Of a DNA stretch of 44,936 nucleotides, positions 33,670 to 42,318 are shown one piece after another. The position numbers were made by a program, and so were the translations under genes. This DNA is from Nonomuraea basaltis (GTDB lineage: Bacteria; Actinomycetota; Actinomycetes; Streptosporangiales; Streptosporangiaceae). The stretch covers positions 1 to 44,936 of the forward strand of contig NZ_VCJS01000101.1 of the NCBI RefSeq assembly GCF_005893125.1, given 5' to 3'. Each line of letters starts with the position of its first letter. The stretch's first letter is position 1. Under the pieces are notes generated by a model. That model was not told the DNA's origin, ran no database searches, and saw only the letters and a list, made by a program, of their open reading frames with translations.

Positions 33670-33765
33670 GTGCCTTTCGAGTATTTGTCGGCTGAACAGG
33701 TCCGCCGGTACGAAGCCTTCGTGACGGATCCGACACCGGAGGAACTGGAGCGGGTCTTTTTTCGA
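33670..33765 (+). pseudogene. Tn3-family transposase N-terminal (DUF4158) fragment
   Basis: The frame from a GTG at 33670 reads PFEYLSAEQVRRYEAFVTDP then TPEELERVFF, like the first 32 residues of Tn3-type transposases (MPxEFLTDEQxxxYGRFxxxPSxxELxRFFxLDD). After FF the frame departs from the family. It lies downstream of the C-terminal fragment, so the two are not simply the ends of one intact copy. No gene was recognised between 33766 and 34041. Confidence 0.5.
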
Positions 33766-34041
33766 GGACGAAACCGTGCGCGGGTTCTCGACCACTTATC
33801 TCGACATTTCCTGGCGGACTTCAACGGATTCGCGCACTGCGAGGCGGCCACAAACGGGCACGGGGAGAGCCACTTCGCGTCCCAGGCGCGCCAAGGACAT
33901 GGTGGTGCCCCAGATGCAGCCGCGTCGGATCGCCGCTTCTCGATCGGCACCCGGTGTGGCCGGCAGGAGCAGGCCTTTCCGCGCACCGCGGTGAGGTTGG
34001 AGGCGTGGGCGATCCACTCAAGGCGAGCGGCCTGGCGGCGC

Positions 34042-34542
34042 TCAGGCGGACTGACGCTCCTCGCGCTGCCGGATCAGCTCCTCGACCGGGCTGGGCAGGG
34101 TCGTCTCGAAGTCGATCAGTTTCGCCCAGGTCGGGGTCACGACGATCCGGACCATGCCGTCGTGGTAGAGCGAATGCACCTCCGCCTCCCACACGACCCG
34201 CTGCTCGGGCGTCATCTGGTAGGTGCTGGTCTGCTGGAGGTACTCGTCCGGGATGCCGTCGACGTAGTCAAGTTCGGCCCGGCCGCGGATGAGCAAGATC
34301 TTGGGCGGGTGCGCCTCGGTGTCGATCGTCAGGGCGACCATCGGGTTCTCGCTCAAGGCCTGGAGCTTCGGAGCGTTCTTCGGCGTGCTCATGACGATCT
34401 CCGAGCCGTTCCAGGCAAAGATGATCGGGATGTTGCGGGGTGTGCCGTCCTTGGCGACGTAGGCCAGGCGGGTCACGTCGCGGGCCAGCAGTTCCCGGCT
34501 GAGCGGCCGGTTCAGAACCTCGGTGACCTCGTACGATTTCAC
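34042..34542 (-). CDS. Pyridoxamine 5'-phosphate oxidase-family flavin-binding protein
   Basis: A 166-residue split-barrel protein (PPOX/FMN or F420-binding). It shows LLARDVTRLAYVAKDGTPRN, IPIIFAWNGSEIVMSTPKNA, LQALSENPMVALTIDTEAHP and KILLIRGRAELDYVDG, the standard order of the family. The GTG at 34542 has AGAGGA 6 bases upstream and is preferred to the ATG at 34557. It lies 35 bp downstream of the MFS gene and is probably co-transcribed with it. Its substrate is unknown; family members reduce or bind small aromatic or F420-dependent substrates. Confidence 0.88.
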   Translation of the reverse strand: MKSYEVTEVLNRPLSRELLARDVTRLAYVAKDGTPRNIPIIFAWNGSEIVMSTPKNAPKLQALSENPMVALTIDTEAHPPKILLIRGRAELDYVDGIPDEYLQQTSTYQMTPEQRVVWEAEVHSLYHDGMVRIVVTPTWAKLIDFETTLPSPVEELIRQREERQSA

Positions 34543-34577
34543 GGTGATTCCTCTCATTGTTGTTTCTCGGCGTCGGT

Positions 34578-35795
34578 TCAGGGGCGTTCGGCCACTGCTT
34601 GCGCAGTGGTCGGTTGTGGTCTGGGCGGCGGGGTCCCGTTCGACAGGCGCAGGGCCGGGTTGAGCATCGCGGTGACGGCGAGCGATGCCACCGCCATCAC
34701 GGTCATCGCCGCACCCGCGGGCAGGTACTGCGCGACCAGGCCGGCCAGCGTGGCGCCGGCTGCCTGCATCGCCTTCATGCCGGTGACGTGCAGGCCCAGC
34801 GCCTGACCGCGGACGTCTTCGCCGATCAGCGCGATCAGCCGTTCCTGCAGCAGCAGCGTGGAGGCGAAGCCGATCGACGCCACCGCGACGACGCCTGCCG
34901 CGACCGGCGTGCTGAGCGGCAGCGCGAACAGCAGGTACGGCACCGCGAGCAAGAATCGCAGCGGGGTGACGTACCGCCGCCGCCCCTGTGGCGACATGAA
35001 CCGCCCGGCGGCCAGATCGCCGAACAGCATGCCCAGCGCCGCCGCGACGAACAGCGCGGCGGCGGACCGCGGCGCGTAGGGCACGAACAGCGCCTCGCAG
35101 CCCACCACCAGGCCGTTGGGCACCCACGTCGCCAGGTAGACGGCCCGGCGGGCCGGCGTGGACAGCAGGTGCCGGTTGACCTGCCAGGTGGCCGCGACGG
35201 ACGGGCGGCCGGACGCCCGCGCCGGCCGGGCGCTGAGTCCCCACCGCAGCACCAGAGCCGCGACGAAGGCCAGCGTCGCGCTGATGGCCAGCGTCGTCCG
35301 CGGCGACACCACCGCCAGCAGGATGCCGCCGAGCGCGAAGCCGGCGATCTGCATCGCGCCGACCGAGATGTTGAGCATCGAGCGGCCGAGCACGTACCCG
35401 TTCGGCGGCACGATCTCGTTGAGCAGGCCGTACCGGACACCGCCGCCGATCGAGCTGACCAGGCCCAGAGCCAAGATCACCGCGAACATCGCCCACAGCG
35501 GCATGCCCGGCATGGCCAGAGCCGAGGCGGCCAGGCCGCCGGCCAGCGCGGTCAGCGTCAGCGCCGTACGCGGTCGCACCCGGTCGGCCACCGACAGCAG
35601 CGTGGTGGCGCCGAGCAATTCGGCGAACGACGGCCCGAACATGCTCAACGCGGCCAGCAGCGGGGAGTCCGTGCGGGCATACACCAGCGTGGCGAGCGCG
35701 AGCCCGTTCAGCGTGGTCGAGGCGACCTGCGCGCACGAGGCCGCGAACAGCGGGGTGAACTCGGGTGTTCGAAACAGTTCCTGGTACGTACGCAT
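34578..35795 (-). CDS. MFS transporter, probable efflux permease
   Basis: A 405-residue 12-helix major facilitator, starting MRTYQELFRTPEFTPLFAAS. TM1-2 with GLALATLVYARTDSPLLAAL, the loop-2 motif as ADRVRPRT, GGGVRYGLLNEIVPPNGYVL between TM4 and TM5, and ALGLHVTGMKAMQAAGATLA in the C-terminal half are visible. These features resemble multidrug/antibiotic efflux proteins of actinomycetes. The frame is open to 35837 but the ATG at 35795 fits the family start. It is divergent from a LysR gene, the likely regulator. Confidence 0.88.
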   Translation of the reverse strand: MRTYQELFRTPEFTPLFAASCAQVASTTLNGLALATLVYARTDSPLLAALSMFGPSFAELLGATTLLSVADRVRPRTALTLTALAGGLAASALAMPGMPLWAMFAVILALGLVSSIGGGVRYGLLNEIVPPNGYVLGRSMLNISVGAMQIAGFALGGILLAVVSPRTTLAISATLAFVAALVLRWGLSARPARASGRPSVAATWQVNRHLLSTPARRAVYLATWVPNGLVVGCEALFVPYAPRSAAALFVAAALGMLFGDLAAGRFMSPQGRRRYVTPLRFLLAVPYLLFALPLSTPVAAGVVAVASIGFASTLLLQERLIALIGEDVRGQALGLHVTGMKAMQAAGATLAGLVAQYLPAGAAMTVMAVASLAVTAMLNPALRLSNGTPPPRPQPTTAQAVAERP

Positions 35796-35957
35796 CGCTG
35801 GGGATTCCCTTACTCTCGTCCGCCGTCGGGCCTTCACAGCCTCCGGCGGCCGGCACTGGCTCGGCCGTTGTGGTTGACCCGGTCATCCAGCCCATCTCGG
35901 CTCACTGACGAGCCTGCACCCAAGAGGTCTTATGCGTCTAATGCCACCTTTAGCGAG

Positions 35958-35974
35958 AATCCATCGATAGGATT
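35958..35974. promoter_or_regulatory. Possible LysR-type T-N11-A site
   Basis: AATCC (35958-35962) and GGATT (35970-35974) form a dyad around 7 bp and fit a T-N11-A LysR box (T35960, A35972). It sits just upstream of the lysR start and could serve autorepression. The divergent gap 35796-35979 has no other clear palindrome. Confidence 0.35.
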
Positions 35975-35979
35975 GATGA

Positions 35980-36966
35980 ATGCTCGATATCGTCCGGCTT
36001 CGCGTCCTGGCGGCGGTCGCCGCCCACGGCTCGGTCACCGAGGCGGCCAAGACGTTGCACTACTCCCAGCCCTCGATCAGCCACCATCTGGCCCGGCTGG
36101 AAGCGGCGACCGGAGCCAAGCTGATCCAGCGCGCCGGGCGCGGCATCCGGCTCACGCCCGAAGGCGAGCTGCTCGCCCGCCGCGCGGCGGAGATCGTCGG
36201 CCGGGTCGACGCGGCCGGCGCCGAACTGGCCGCCCAGCTCGGGCTGCAGACCGGCCGGGTCCGCCTCACGGCCTTCAGCTCGGCCTTGAGCGTCCTGGTC
36301 CCGCCCGCGGCCGTGGCGCTGACCCAGTCGTACCCGAACATCGAGCTGCACCTGGCCGACGCCCATCCCACGGTGGCCCAGCGGCGGCTGCGCGACGGCT
36401 CGGCCGACCTGGCCATCGTGCACCGCTACGACGACATCGTGCCGGACGACGGCATCCGCTACTCCTACCTCCTCGACGACCCGATGTACCTGCTCAGCCG
36501 GCACCCCGGCCAGACGCTCGCCGACCACCGGGACTCGGCGTGGATCGCGGGCTGCGAGAACTGCCGCGGCGAACTGCTCCAGTTCTGCGAAGCCGCCGGA
36601 TTCAGCCCGCGCATCATCTACACCAGCGACGACATCGTCGTCGAGCAGGCCTTCGTCGCCGCCGGGCTCGGGGTCACCACCATGCCCGGCCTCGCGCTGC
36701 GCTCACACCACGCGGACGGGGTCATCGCCAGCGAACTGACCGAGTTCCGGCGCCGCATCTACCTCGCCACGTTCGGCGAACCACCCGACCCGCCCGCCAC
36801 GACCGCCTTCATCACCGCCCTGCGGACCACCATCAACGCCCTCCAGTTGGGGGAGACGCCCTCTCCCAAGACGGGTCAGTCGTGGGAGCCGGGGCTGCTC
36901 GAACATCAACGCGATGTCGCTGACCTTGAGCTGATCCAGCCTGAGCCGCGCCAGGGGGTGAGGTAG
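35980..36966 (+). CDS. LysR-family transcriptional regulator
   Basis: A LysR regulator with an N-terminal HTH (RLRVLAAVAAHGSVTEAAKT, LHYSQPSISHHLARLEAATG, about 5-60) and a periplasmic-binding-like effector domain (about 90-290; VRLTAFSSALSVLVPPAAVA, RDGSADLAIVHRYDD, SDDIVVEQAFVAAGLGVTTM). The last ~40 residues (from about GETPSPKTGQ) do not look like LysR and lie antisense to a recombinase remnant, so the natural end seems to have been replaced by read-through near 36870. It is divergent from the MFS/PPOX pair. Confidence 0.9.
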   Translation: MLDIVRLRVLAAVAAHGSVTEAAKTLHYSQPSISHHLARLEAATGAKLIQRAGRGIRLTPEGELLARRAAEIVGRVDAAGAELAAQLGLQTGRVRLTAFSSALSVLVPPAAVALTQSYPNIELHLADAHPTVAQRRLRDGSADLAIVHRYDDIVPDDGIRYSYLLDDPMYLLSRHPGQTLADHRDSAWIAGCENCRGELLQFCEAAGFSPRIIYTSDDIVVEQAFVAAGLGVTTMPGLALRSHHADGVIASELTEFRRRIYLATFGEPPDPPATTAFITALRTTINALQLGETPSPKTGQSWEPGLLEHQRDVADLELIQPEPRQGVR

Positions 36967-37175
36967 AGGCGGATGTGGCCTTCGTAGGAGCGGCGGGTGG
37001 TCTCCTTGATCTTCCGCTTGCGGTTGAGGAACTCGGCCGGCCACTGCTCGACGGTGATCTCCTGAGTGAGATGCTGCCCGGTCTTGATCTTGCGGCGGAT
37101 CGTTTCCGCGTTCGGGAGGGTGTCGGTCTCGGCCAGGGTGCGTTTGATCAGATCGGCGATCTGGGTACGGGCGGC
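36893..37175 (-). pseudogene. Tyrosine recombinase N-terminal fragment
   Basis: QIADLIKRTLAETDTLPNAE, TIRRKIKTGQHLTQEITVEQ and NRKRKIKETTRRSYEGHIRL match the SAM-like core-binding domain of actinophage/plasmid integrases. A shift near 36950 then gives LRLDQLKVSDIALMFEQPR. The catalytic domain is missing. A C-terminal integrase fragment of another type lies at 28.8 kb. Confidence 0.7.
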
Positions 37176-37185
37176 CGGCTCGCGC

Positions 37186-37268
37186 GAGTCGGCCAGCGCC
37201 AGCGTCAGCCGGCCCAGGATGCGGCAGAAGATCAGATAGAAGAGACGGAGCGCCACGAACTCGAGCAT
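37186..37268 (-). mobile_element. IS transposase N-terminal fragment (integrase-core type)
   Basis: FVALRLFYLIFCRILGRLTL then ALADS resembles the opening of IS481/integrase-core transposases (LRLLYLIFCRLxxWLxLLARS). It runs straight into the recombinase fragment, so this is a join of two mobile-element pieces. Evidence is one short motif. Confidence 0.4.
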
Positions 37269-37389
37269 GCCCCACCCAGGCCACTGCTCCGGACCAGGAG
37301 GCCACAACAAAACCGCAGCTCGCGGCCGTGAACGGAGTGTCGACACCCTTCAGGCGAGCGCACGGTGAGATCCGCAGCGTGAAAGGGTC

Positions 37390-37419
37390 TTGGAGTCCGA
37401 TTTGCGAGGAGGATAGAGT
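37390..37419 (+). promoter_or_regulatory. Promoter for the ABC operon
   Basis: TTGGAG (37390-37395) and TAGAGT (37414-37419) with an 18-bp spacer fit the actinobacterial housekeeping promoter. The ATG of the first ATPase gene is about 40 bp downstream and has GGAGG before it. Confidence 0.45.
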
Positions 37420-37459
37420 CTGGCCCTAGATCAGAGTGGTGCCGGGGTTGAGGAGGGCG

Positions 37460-38392
37460 ATGTCCATCACGCCCTTGTCCCTGCCGCAGCCTCCTGCGAA
37501 GGCGCCGGAGTTCGGACAAGACGCGCTGATCGTGTGCGAGAGCCTGGTGCGGATCTACCAGTCCGGGTCGGTCGAGGTGCAGGCACTGCAGGGGCTGGAC
37601 CTGGTCGTGGACAGCGGGGAGATGGTGGCCGTCGTCGGAGCGTCCGGGTCGGGGAAGTCGACGTTGTTGTCCATCCTGGCCGGGGTCGACGCTCCCACCG
37701 CCGGGCGGGTGCGGGTCGATCAGTGGAATCTGCTGGACATGTCGCGGGCCGATCGGGTCCGGTATCGGCGGCACACCGTGGGACTCGTACGCCAGCAGAC
37801 GGCCGCCAACCTCATCCCGTACCTGACCGCGCGGCAGATGGTCGACCTGCCGATGACAGCGGCCCGCACTCCCGGCCGGGTACGCCGCAGGCGTGCTGCC
37901 GAGTTGCTGGATCTGCTCGGCGTCGCCGAGTGCGCCGAGCGGCGGCCCGCACAGCTGTCCGGCGGGCAGCAGATGCGGGTGGCCATCGCGGTGGCCCTTG
38001 CCAACGAGCCCAGGGTGCTGCTGGCCGATGAGCCGACCGGAGAACTGGACAGCGCCACGTCGGCCGCCGTGTTCGGGGTGTTGCGGGAGATCAACCGGCG
38101 GCTGGGCGTCACCGTCGTCATCGTGACCCACGATCCCGCGGTCAGTGGGCAGGTGGAGCGGACCGTGGCGATTCGCGACGGGCGCACGAGCAGCGAGGTG
38201 TTGCGGCGTACCACCACCGGAGATGACGGCGCCCCCCAGGTGATCGCCGAGGAATACGCGGTGATGGACCGGGCGGGGCGGATTCAGGTTCCGCGCGACT
38301 ACCGGGAGGCGCTGGCGTTGACGCGACGGGTCCGGCTGGTGCTGGAGGCCGATCACATCGCGATCCGTCCCGACGGCGGCGGGGCCGGATGA
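37460..38392 (+). CDS. ABC transporter ATPase (MacB/LolD type) with AbrB-like C-terminal tail
   Basis: A 310-residue ATPase. Walker A VGASGSGKSTLLSILAG, Q loop GLVRQQTAAN, signature QLSGGQQMRVAIAVA, Walker B VLLADEPTGELDS and the switch His in IVTHDP are all present in about residues 15-235. The last ~45 residues (EEYAVMDRAGRIQVPRDYRE, ALALTRRVRLVLEADHIAIR) look like a SpoVT/AbrB swapped-hairpin motif (VDxxGRIxxPxxxREAL...VxLxxxxxxIxIRP), which ordinary transporter ATPases lack. The ATG at 37460 with GGAGG is chosen over an upstream GTG. The gene overlaps the second ATPase gene as ATGA. With the two permease genes it forms a four-gene operon. Confidence 0.9.
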   Translation: MSITPLSLPQPPAKAPEFGQDALIVCESLVRIYQSGSVEVQALQGLDLVVDSGEMVAVVGASGSGKSTLLSILAGVDAPTAGRVRVDQWNLLDMSRADRVRYRRHTVGLVRQQTAANLIPYLTARQMVDLPMTAARTPGRVRRRRAAELLDLLGVAECAERRPAQLSGGQQMRVAIAVALANEPRVLLADEPTGELDSATSAAVFGVLREINRRLGVTVVIVTHDPAVSGQVERTVAIRDGRTSSEVLRRTTTGDDGAPQVIAEEYAVMDRAGRIQVPRDYREALALTRRVRLVLEADHIAIRPDGGGAG

Positions 38393-39138
38393 ACGGCGGG
38401 CCCCTGGTCAGTGTGCGTGGCGTTCATCGCCGGTACGGCAGCGGGGCGACCGCCGTGCACGCGTTGCGGGACGTGACGTTCGAGCTCGCGGCCGGCACCA
38501 TGACCGCCCTCGTCGGACGGTCCGGCTCCGGCAAGACCACGCTGCTCAACATCATCGGCGGCCTGGACCGCCCGGACTCCGGTACGGTCCTCGTCGACGG
38601 AACGGACGTCACCGCCCTCGACGAGGACGGCCTGTCCCTGCTACGGCGGGAGAAGGTCTCGTACGTCTTCCAGACCTTCGGCCTGATCCCGGTGTTGTCG
38701 GCCGCAGAGAACGTGGGCGCCCCGCTGCGGCTGGCCCGCGTACCGTCGGTGGAGCGTGAGCGGCGGGTCGCGCTGCTGCTGGAGCTGGTCGGACTGGCCG
38801 CCCATGCCGAACAGCTTCCCGGCGAGCTGTCTGGCGGGCAGCAGCAGCGGGTGGCGATCGCCCGGGCGCTGGCCGCCTCGCCCCGGCTGCTGATCGCGGA
38901 CGAGCCGACCGGGCAGTTGGACGCCGAGACCGGTCTGTCGGTGATGGCGCTGCTGCGCGGGGTGGTGGAGTCCGAGGGCGTGACGGCGCTGGTCTCCACG
39001 CATGACCCGACGATGCTCGCGCTGGCGGATCGGGTGATCCGCATCAACGATGGGCATCTCGACGAGCATCCCGGCATGCGGTCTGATGGGCAGCTCGACG
39101 GGCGCTCGCCAACGGCCGGGGCGATTCTTGATCAGTAA
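38389..39138 (+). CDS. ABC transporter ATPase (MacB/LolD type)
   Basis: A 249-residue ATPase with the complete set of motifs: Walker A VGRSGSGKTTLLNIIGG at about 37-53, Q loop VFQTFGLIPVLSA, signature ELSGGQQQRVAIARALA, Walker B LLIADEPTGQLD, and His in VSTHDP. It has no added tail, in contrast to the neighbour. It overlaps the first ATPase gene by 4 bp and precedes the first permease by 9 bp. Two different ATPases in one operon suggest a heterodimer, or one ATPase for each permease. Confidence 0.93.
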   Translation: MNGGPLVSVRGVHRRYGSGATAVHALRDVTFELAAGTMTALVGRSGSGKTTLLNIIGGLDRPDSGTVLVDGTDVTALDEDGLSLLRREKVSYVFQTFGLIPVLSAAENVGAPLRLARVPSVERERRVALLLELVGLAAHAEQLPGELSGGQQQRVAIARALAASPRLLIADEPTGQLDAETGLSVMALLRGVVESEGVTALVSTHDPTMLALADRVIRINDGHLDEHPGMRSDGQLDGRSPTAGAILDQ

Positions 39139-39147
39139 GAGCTGCCC

Positions 39148-42100
39148 GTGCTGAGGCTGGTCGCCCGGCGAGCCCGTGCGCAATGGCCATTGCTGGCAGC
39201 CCTCCTGGCCGTCGCCGTGGTCGGCCCCACGCTGCTGGGCGCCTGTGCCCTCCTGCTCACCCGTACCGCCGAGCAGGCGCTGGAGACCGCCGCCTCTCGC
39301 GCCACCTCCGACCAGATCGACGTCACCGCCTACACCGTCACCATTCGCGGCGAGCACGCGAGATCCGTCGCCGACGACACCCGCGGCGTGCTGACCTCGG
39401 CCCTCGCTCCGTTCGCGACAACGACGGCCGCCCGCGCGTCGTCCGTGATGCGGTCGCTCCCCAGCGCCGGTGTTCCGGCTGTGGCGTACCTGTCGGGAGT
39501 GGAGGACCTGCCGGCCCGCACCCAACTGGCCGCCGGCCGCCTGCCGCGGGCGGGTGTCGCGCCGACGGAGGCCGTTGTCCTGGAAAGCACCGCGCGGCAG
39601 CTCGGCCTGGCTGTCGGCAGCCGGGTCCGCCTCGGCAGAGAGTTGGCCGACGATCCCGACCAGAGGGTCGAGGTGAGCGTGGTCGGGGTCGTACGCCCGC
39701 TGCCGGGCACCGGCTGGGACCGTGACCCCCTCGCCGCCACCGGGTACGATCCGGCCTACCGCGACGGCCGCTCCGCACAGCCGGTTCACGCGTACGGGCC
39801 GTTCATCGTCGACCTCGCCGACCTGCTCGACGGCGGCTCCACCCTCGACCGGCTGGAGATCAGCGCCCACCCCGACCTGTCCGCCCCCGCCGGCCGTGAC
39901 CTCGACACCGTCACCCAGGCCGTGCTCGGCGCCGACCGCCGGCTGGGGCAGACGCTCGGCGACCGGGTACGGATCCAGCGCGTCGCCTCCCGATTGCCCT
40001 CCACCCTGCTGGCCGCCCACGACCAGCAGCGGGTCACCACGGCCGCCGTGCTCGCCGTCGCCGCCATCGGCCTCGTCCTGACCGCGACCGCCCTCGCTCT
40101 CGCCGGTCGGCTCAGCGCCGGTGTGCGCAGCGACGAGACCGCCCTGCTGTCCGCGCTGGGCGTCGGCCGCGGTCAACACGCCACCGCCGCGCTCGTCGAG
40201 GCCGGCGCGCTCGCCGTGCTCGCCACCGCGATCGCGATCCCGGCCTCGTCGGCCTTGCACGCCGGGCTGACCCGGCTGCCGCCTATGGCCGGGGCCGGGC
40301 TCGCCATGCCTCCCGGCGTGAACGCCGTACAGGTGCTGTCCGTCGCCGGCGGCGCGCTGGCGCTGGCGGTGGTGCTCGTCGTGCCCTCGCTGCGGGCCTC
40401 CTTCGGAGGTGTCCGCGGCCGGCGGGAGCTGCTCGCCCGATCCGGCGCCGACCTGCTGCTCGTGGCGCTCGCCGCCGTCGGCTGGTGGCAGTTGCGCGAT
40501 CAGCCGACCGGTTCAGGCTCTCCCGTCGACGCCGTACGGGTGCTCGCTCCCGCGCTGCTGCTCATCGCCGGAGCCGCGGTGACGCTGCGCCTGGTGTGGC
40601 CCGCGTTGCGCGCTGTGGAACGGCTGGCCGGCCGGGCTCGCGGGCTGATGGTTCCGCTGGCCGCGTTCGAAGCCGCCCGCAGGCCACAGGCGGTCGCGGC
40701 GGGGCTGCTGATCGGGTTGGGCTGCGCGGCGGCCACGTACGGGGTCGGGTTCGACGCCACGTGGCAGCGCTCCCAGCAGGACCAGGCCGATCTGTCCGTC
40801 GGCACCGACCTCGCGCTCACCCTCACCGCCCCGCCAGTCGCCGGGCAGGGCCCGGTGGTCGGCGCGGCCAGCGGGGGAGAGGTGAGCCCGGCCACCGATC
40901 GTGGCATCGCGGTCGGGCAGTGGCTCGGCGGCGCCGATGACCCCCCGCGGCTGATCGCCGTGGACACCACTCGTGCCGAGGCGCTGCTGCGCGGACGGCT
41001 GAACGACGGTCGCACCTGGAAGGCTGTGGGCGCCGGTCTCGCGCCGCCGACGCGCGCCGCCGGTGTTCCCGTCCCGGCCGGAGCTGCGCTCTCCCTGGTC
41101 GGGAACGCGACCGGTACGACGCCGCTCACCGTGACGCCCCGGCTGCTGTTCCAGGATGCGACAGGGCTGCGTACTCCTTGCACAGGTGAACCCATCCCGC
41201 TCGACGGCAAAGCGCATCCGCTGCCGGACTGCGCGACGGCCGAAGGGCTCCGGCTGGTCGCAGTGTCTCTTCCGTTCGCGATCGCGATGGAGAACGTGGG
41301 CACCGGCCACTCCGATCCCCTGGCGGAACCCCCGGCGGGGGACAGCCGCGTCGCCGTGACGCTCACCGTGGCGGGAACAGGCTCTGTACCATCGCCCTGG
41401 ACCGCCACCTCAGCCGGGCCGGCCCCCGGGCAGCTCGGCAATCCGGCCGTCGCCCTGACCAGCACCTCCGCGGGCACCGAGCTGAAGATGACCACGACCG
41501 TCGCGCTGAAGGGCCCGCCGGACGCCGCCAGGAACCTGGTCGCCACTGCTTTCCCGGCTCCGGGACCGGTGCCCGTCGCCGTCTCCGCCCGCTTCGCCGA
41601 CGAGGTGGACGCCCGGCGCGGCTCCCGGCTCGACCTCACCGTCGGCCTCACCCCCGTACAGGTCAGCGTGGCCGAGGTGCTGCCGGCCGTGCCGTCCGCT
41701 CCGGGCGCCGCGGCCATCCTGGCCGACTTCGACGCCCTCTCCCGTGCCCTCGCTGTCAGCGGCGACTTCGGCGTGCCCGTGGACGCGTGGTGGGTCGGCC
41801 ATCCCACCAGAGGTGATGCGGCCGATCTCCGCCTCGGCAGCGTCACCACGCGCGCGTCCGAGACCGCCCGGCTCACCGGCGGCCCGCTGCGGGCCGGGCT
41901 GCCGGCCGTGCTCCGGCTGCTCGTACCGGCCGCGGTGCTGCTGATGATCGCCGGGATCGTCCTGCACGTGACGTTCGACCTGCGGACCCGCGCGGTCGAG
42001 GTGGCGCGCCTGAGGGGTCTGGGGATGACCCGGCGCGAGATCCGTACCGTGCTGCTCGGCCAGCACATCGGCATCCTGCTGCCGCTGCTCGCGGCGGGCG

Positions 42101-42318
42101 CGGTCGTCGGCGCGCTGGCCACGCGCGTCGTCGCACCTCTGCTCGTCCGCTCCGACACTGGCGCCGCTCCCGTTCCCGAGGTTCTGCCCGTCTGGCCGTG
42201 GGCCGCCGAGGCCGCCCTGCTCACCGGGCTGCTGGCCGGGTGCGCGCTGGCGGTGAGCGCGGTGGTCGTCGTCCAGGCCCGGCTTGCCGATGCCGCGTAT
42301 CTGCGGGTGGCGTCGTGA
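39148..42318 (+). CDS. FtsX-like ABC permease, long form
   Basis: A 1056-residue membrane protein. One span near the N-terminus (LLAALLAVAVVGPTLLGACA) is followed by an extracytoplasmic region (about 40-290), a first FtsX-type set of spans (about 295-410, with TALLSALGVGRGQHATAALV), more spans to about 540, a large second extracytoplasmic region (about 550-915) and a C-terminal FtsX domain whose coupling helix reads VEVARLRGLGMTRREIRTVL. This is the MacB-like mechanotransmission layout in duplicate. The GTG start at 39148 lacks a strong ribosome site, suggesting coupling to the ATPase gene. The end overlaps the next permease gene as GTGA. The substrate is unknown. Confidence 0.88.
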   Translation: MLRLVARRARAQWPLLAALLAVAVVGPTLLGACALLLTRTAEQALETAASRATSDQIDVTAYTVTIRGEHARSVADDTRGVLTSALAPFATTTAARASSVMRSLPSAGVPAVAYLSGVEDLPARTQLAAGRLPRAGVAPTEAVVLESTARQLGLAVGSRVRLGRELADDPDQRVEVSVVGVVRPLPGTGWDRDPLAATGYDPAYRDGRSAQPVHAYGPFIVDLADLLDGGSTLDRLEISAHPDLSAPAGRDLDTVTQAVLGADRRLGQTLGDRVRIQRVASRLPSTLLAAHDQQRVTTAAVLAVAAIGLVLTATALALAGRLSAGVRSDETALLSALGVGRGQHATAALVEAGALAVLATAIAIPASSALHAGLTRLPPMAGAGLAMPPGVNAVQVLSVAGGALALAVVLVVPSLRASFGGVRGRRELLARSGADLLLVALAAVGWWQLRDQPTGSGSPVDAVRVLAPALLLIAGAAVTLRLVWPALRAVERLAGRARGLMVPLAAFEAARRPQAVAAGLLIGLGCAAATYGVGFDATWQRSQQDQADLSVGTDLALTLTAPPVAGQGPVVGAASGGEVSPATDRGIAVGQWLGGADDPPRLIAVDTTRAEALLRGRLNDGRTWKAVGAGLAPPTRAAGVPVPAGAALSLVGNATGTTPLTVTPRLLFQDATGLRTPCTGEPIPLDGKAHPLPDCATAEGLRLVAVSLPFAIAMENVGTGHSDPLAEPPAGDSRVAVTLTVAGTGSVPSPWTATSAGPAPGQLGNPAVALTSTSAGTELKMTTTVALKGPPDAARNLVATAFPAPGPVPVAVSARFADEVDARRGSRLDLTVGLTPVQVSVAEVLPAVPSAPGAAAILADFDALSRALAVSGDFGVPVDAWWVGHPTRGDAADLRLGSVTTRASETARLTGGPLRAGLPAVLRLLVPAAVLLMIAGIVLHVTFDLRTRAVEVARLRGLGMTRREIRTVLLGQHIGILLPLLAAGAVVGALATRVVAPLLVRSDTGAAPVPEVLPVWPWAAEAALLTGLLAGCALAVSAVVVVQARLADAAYLRVAS

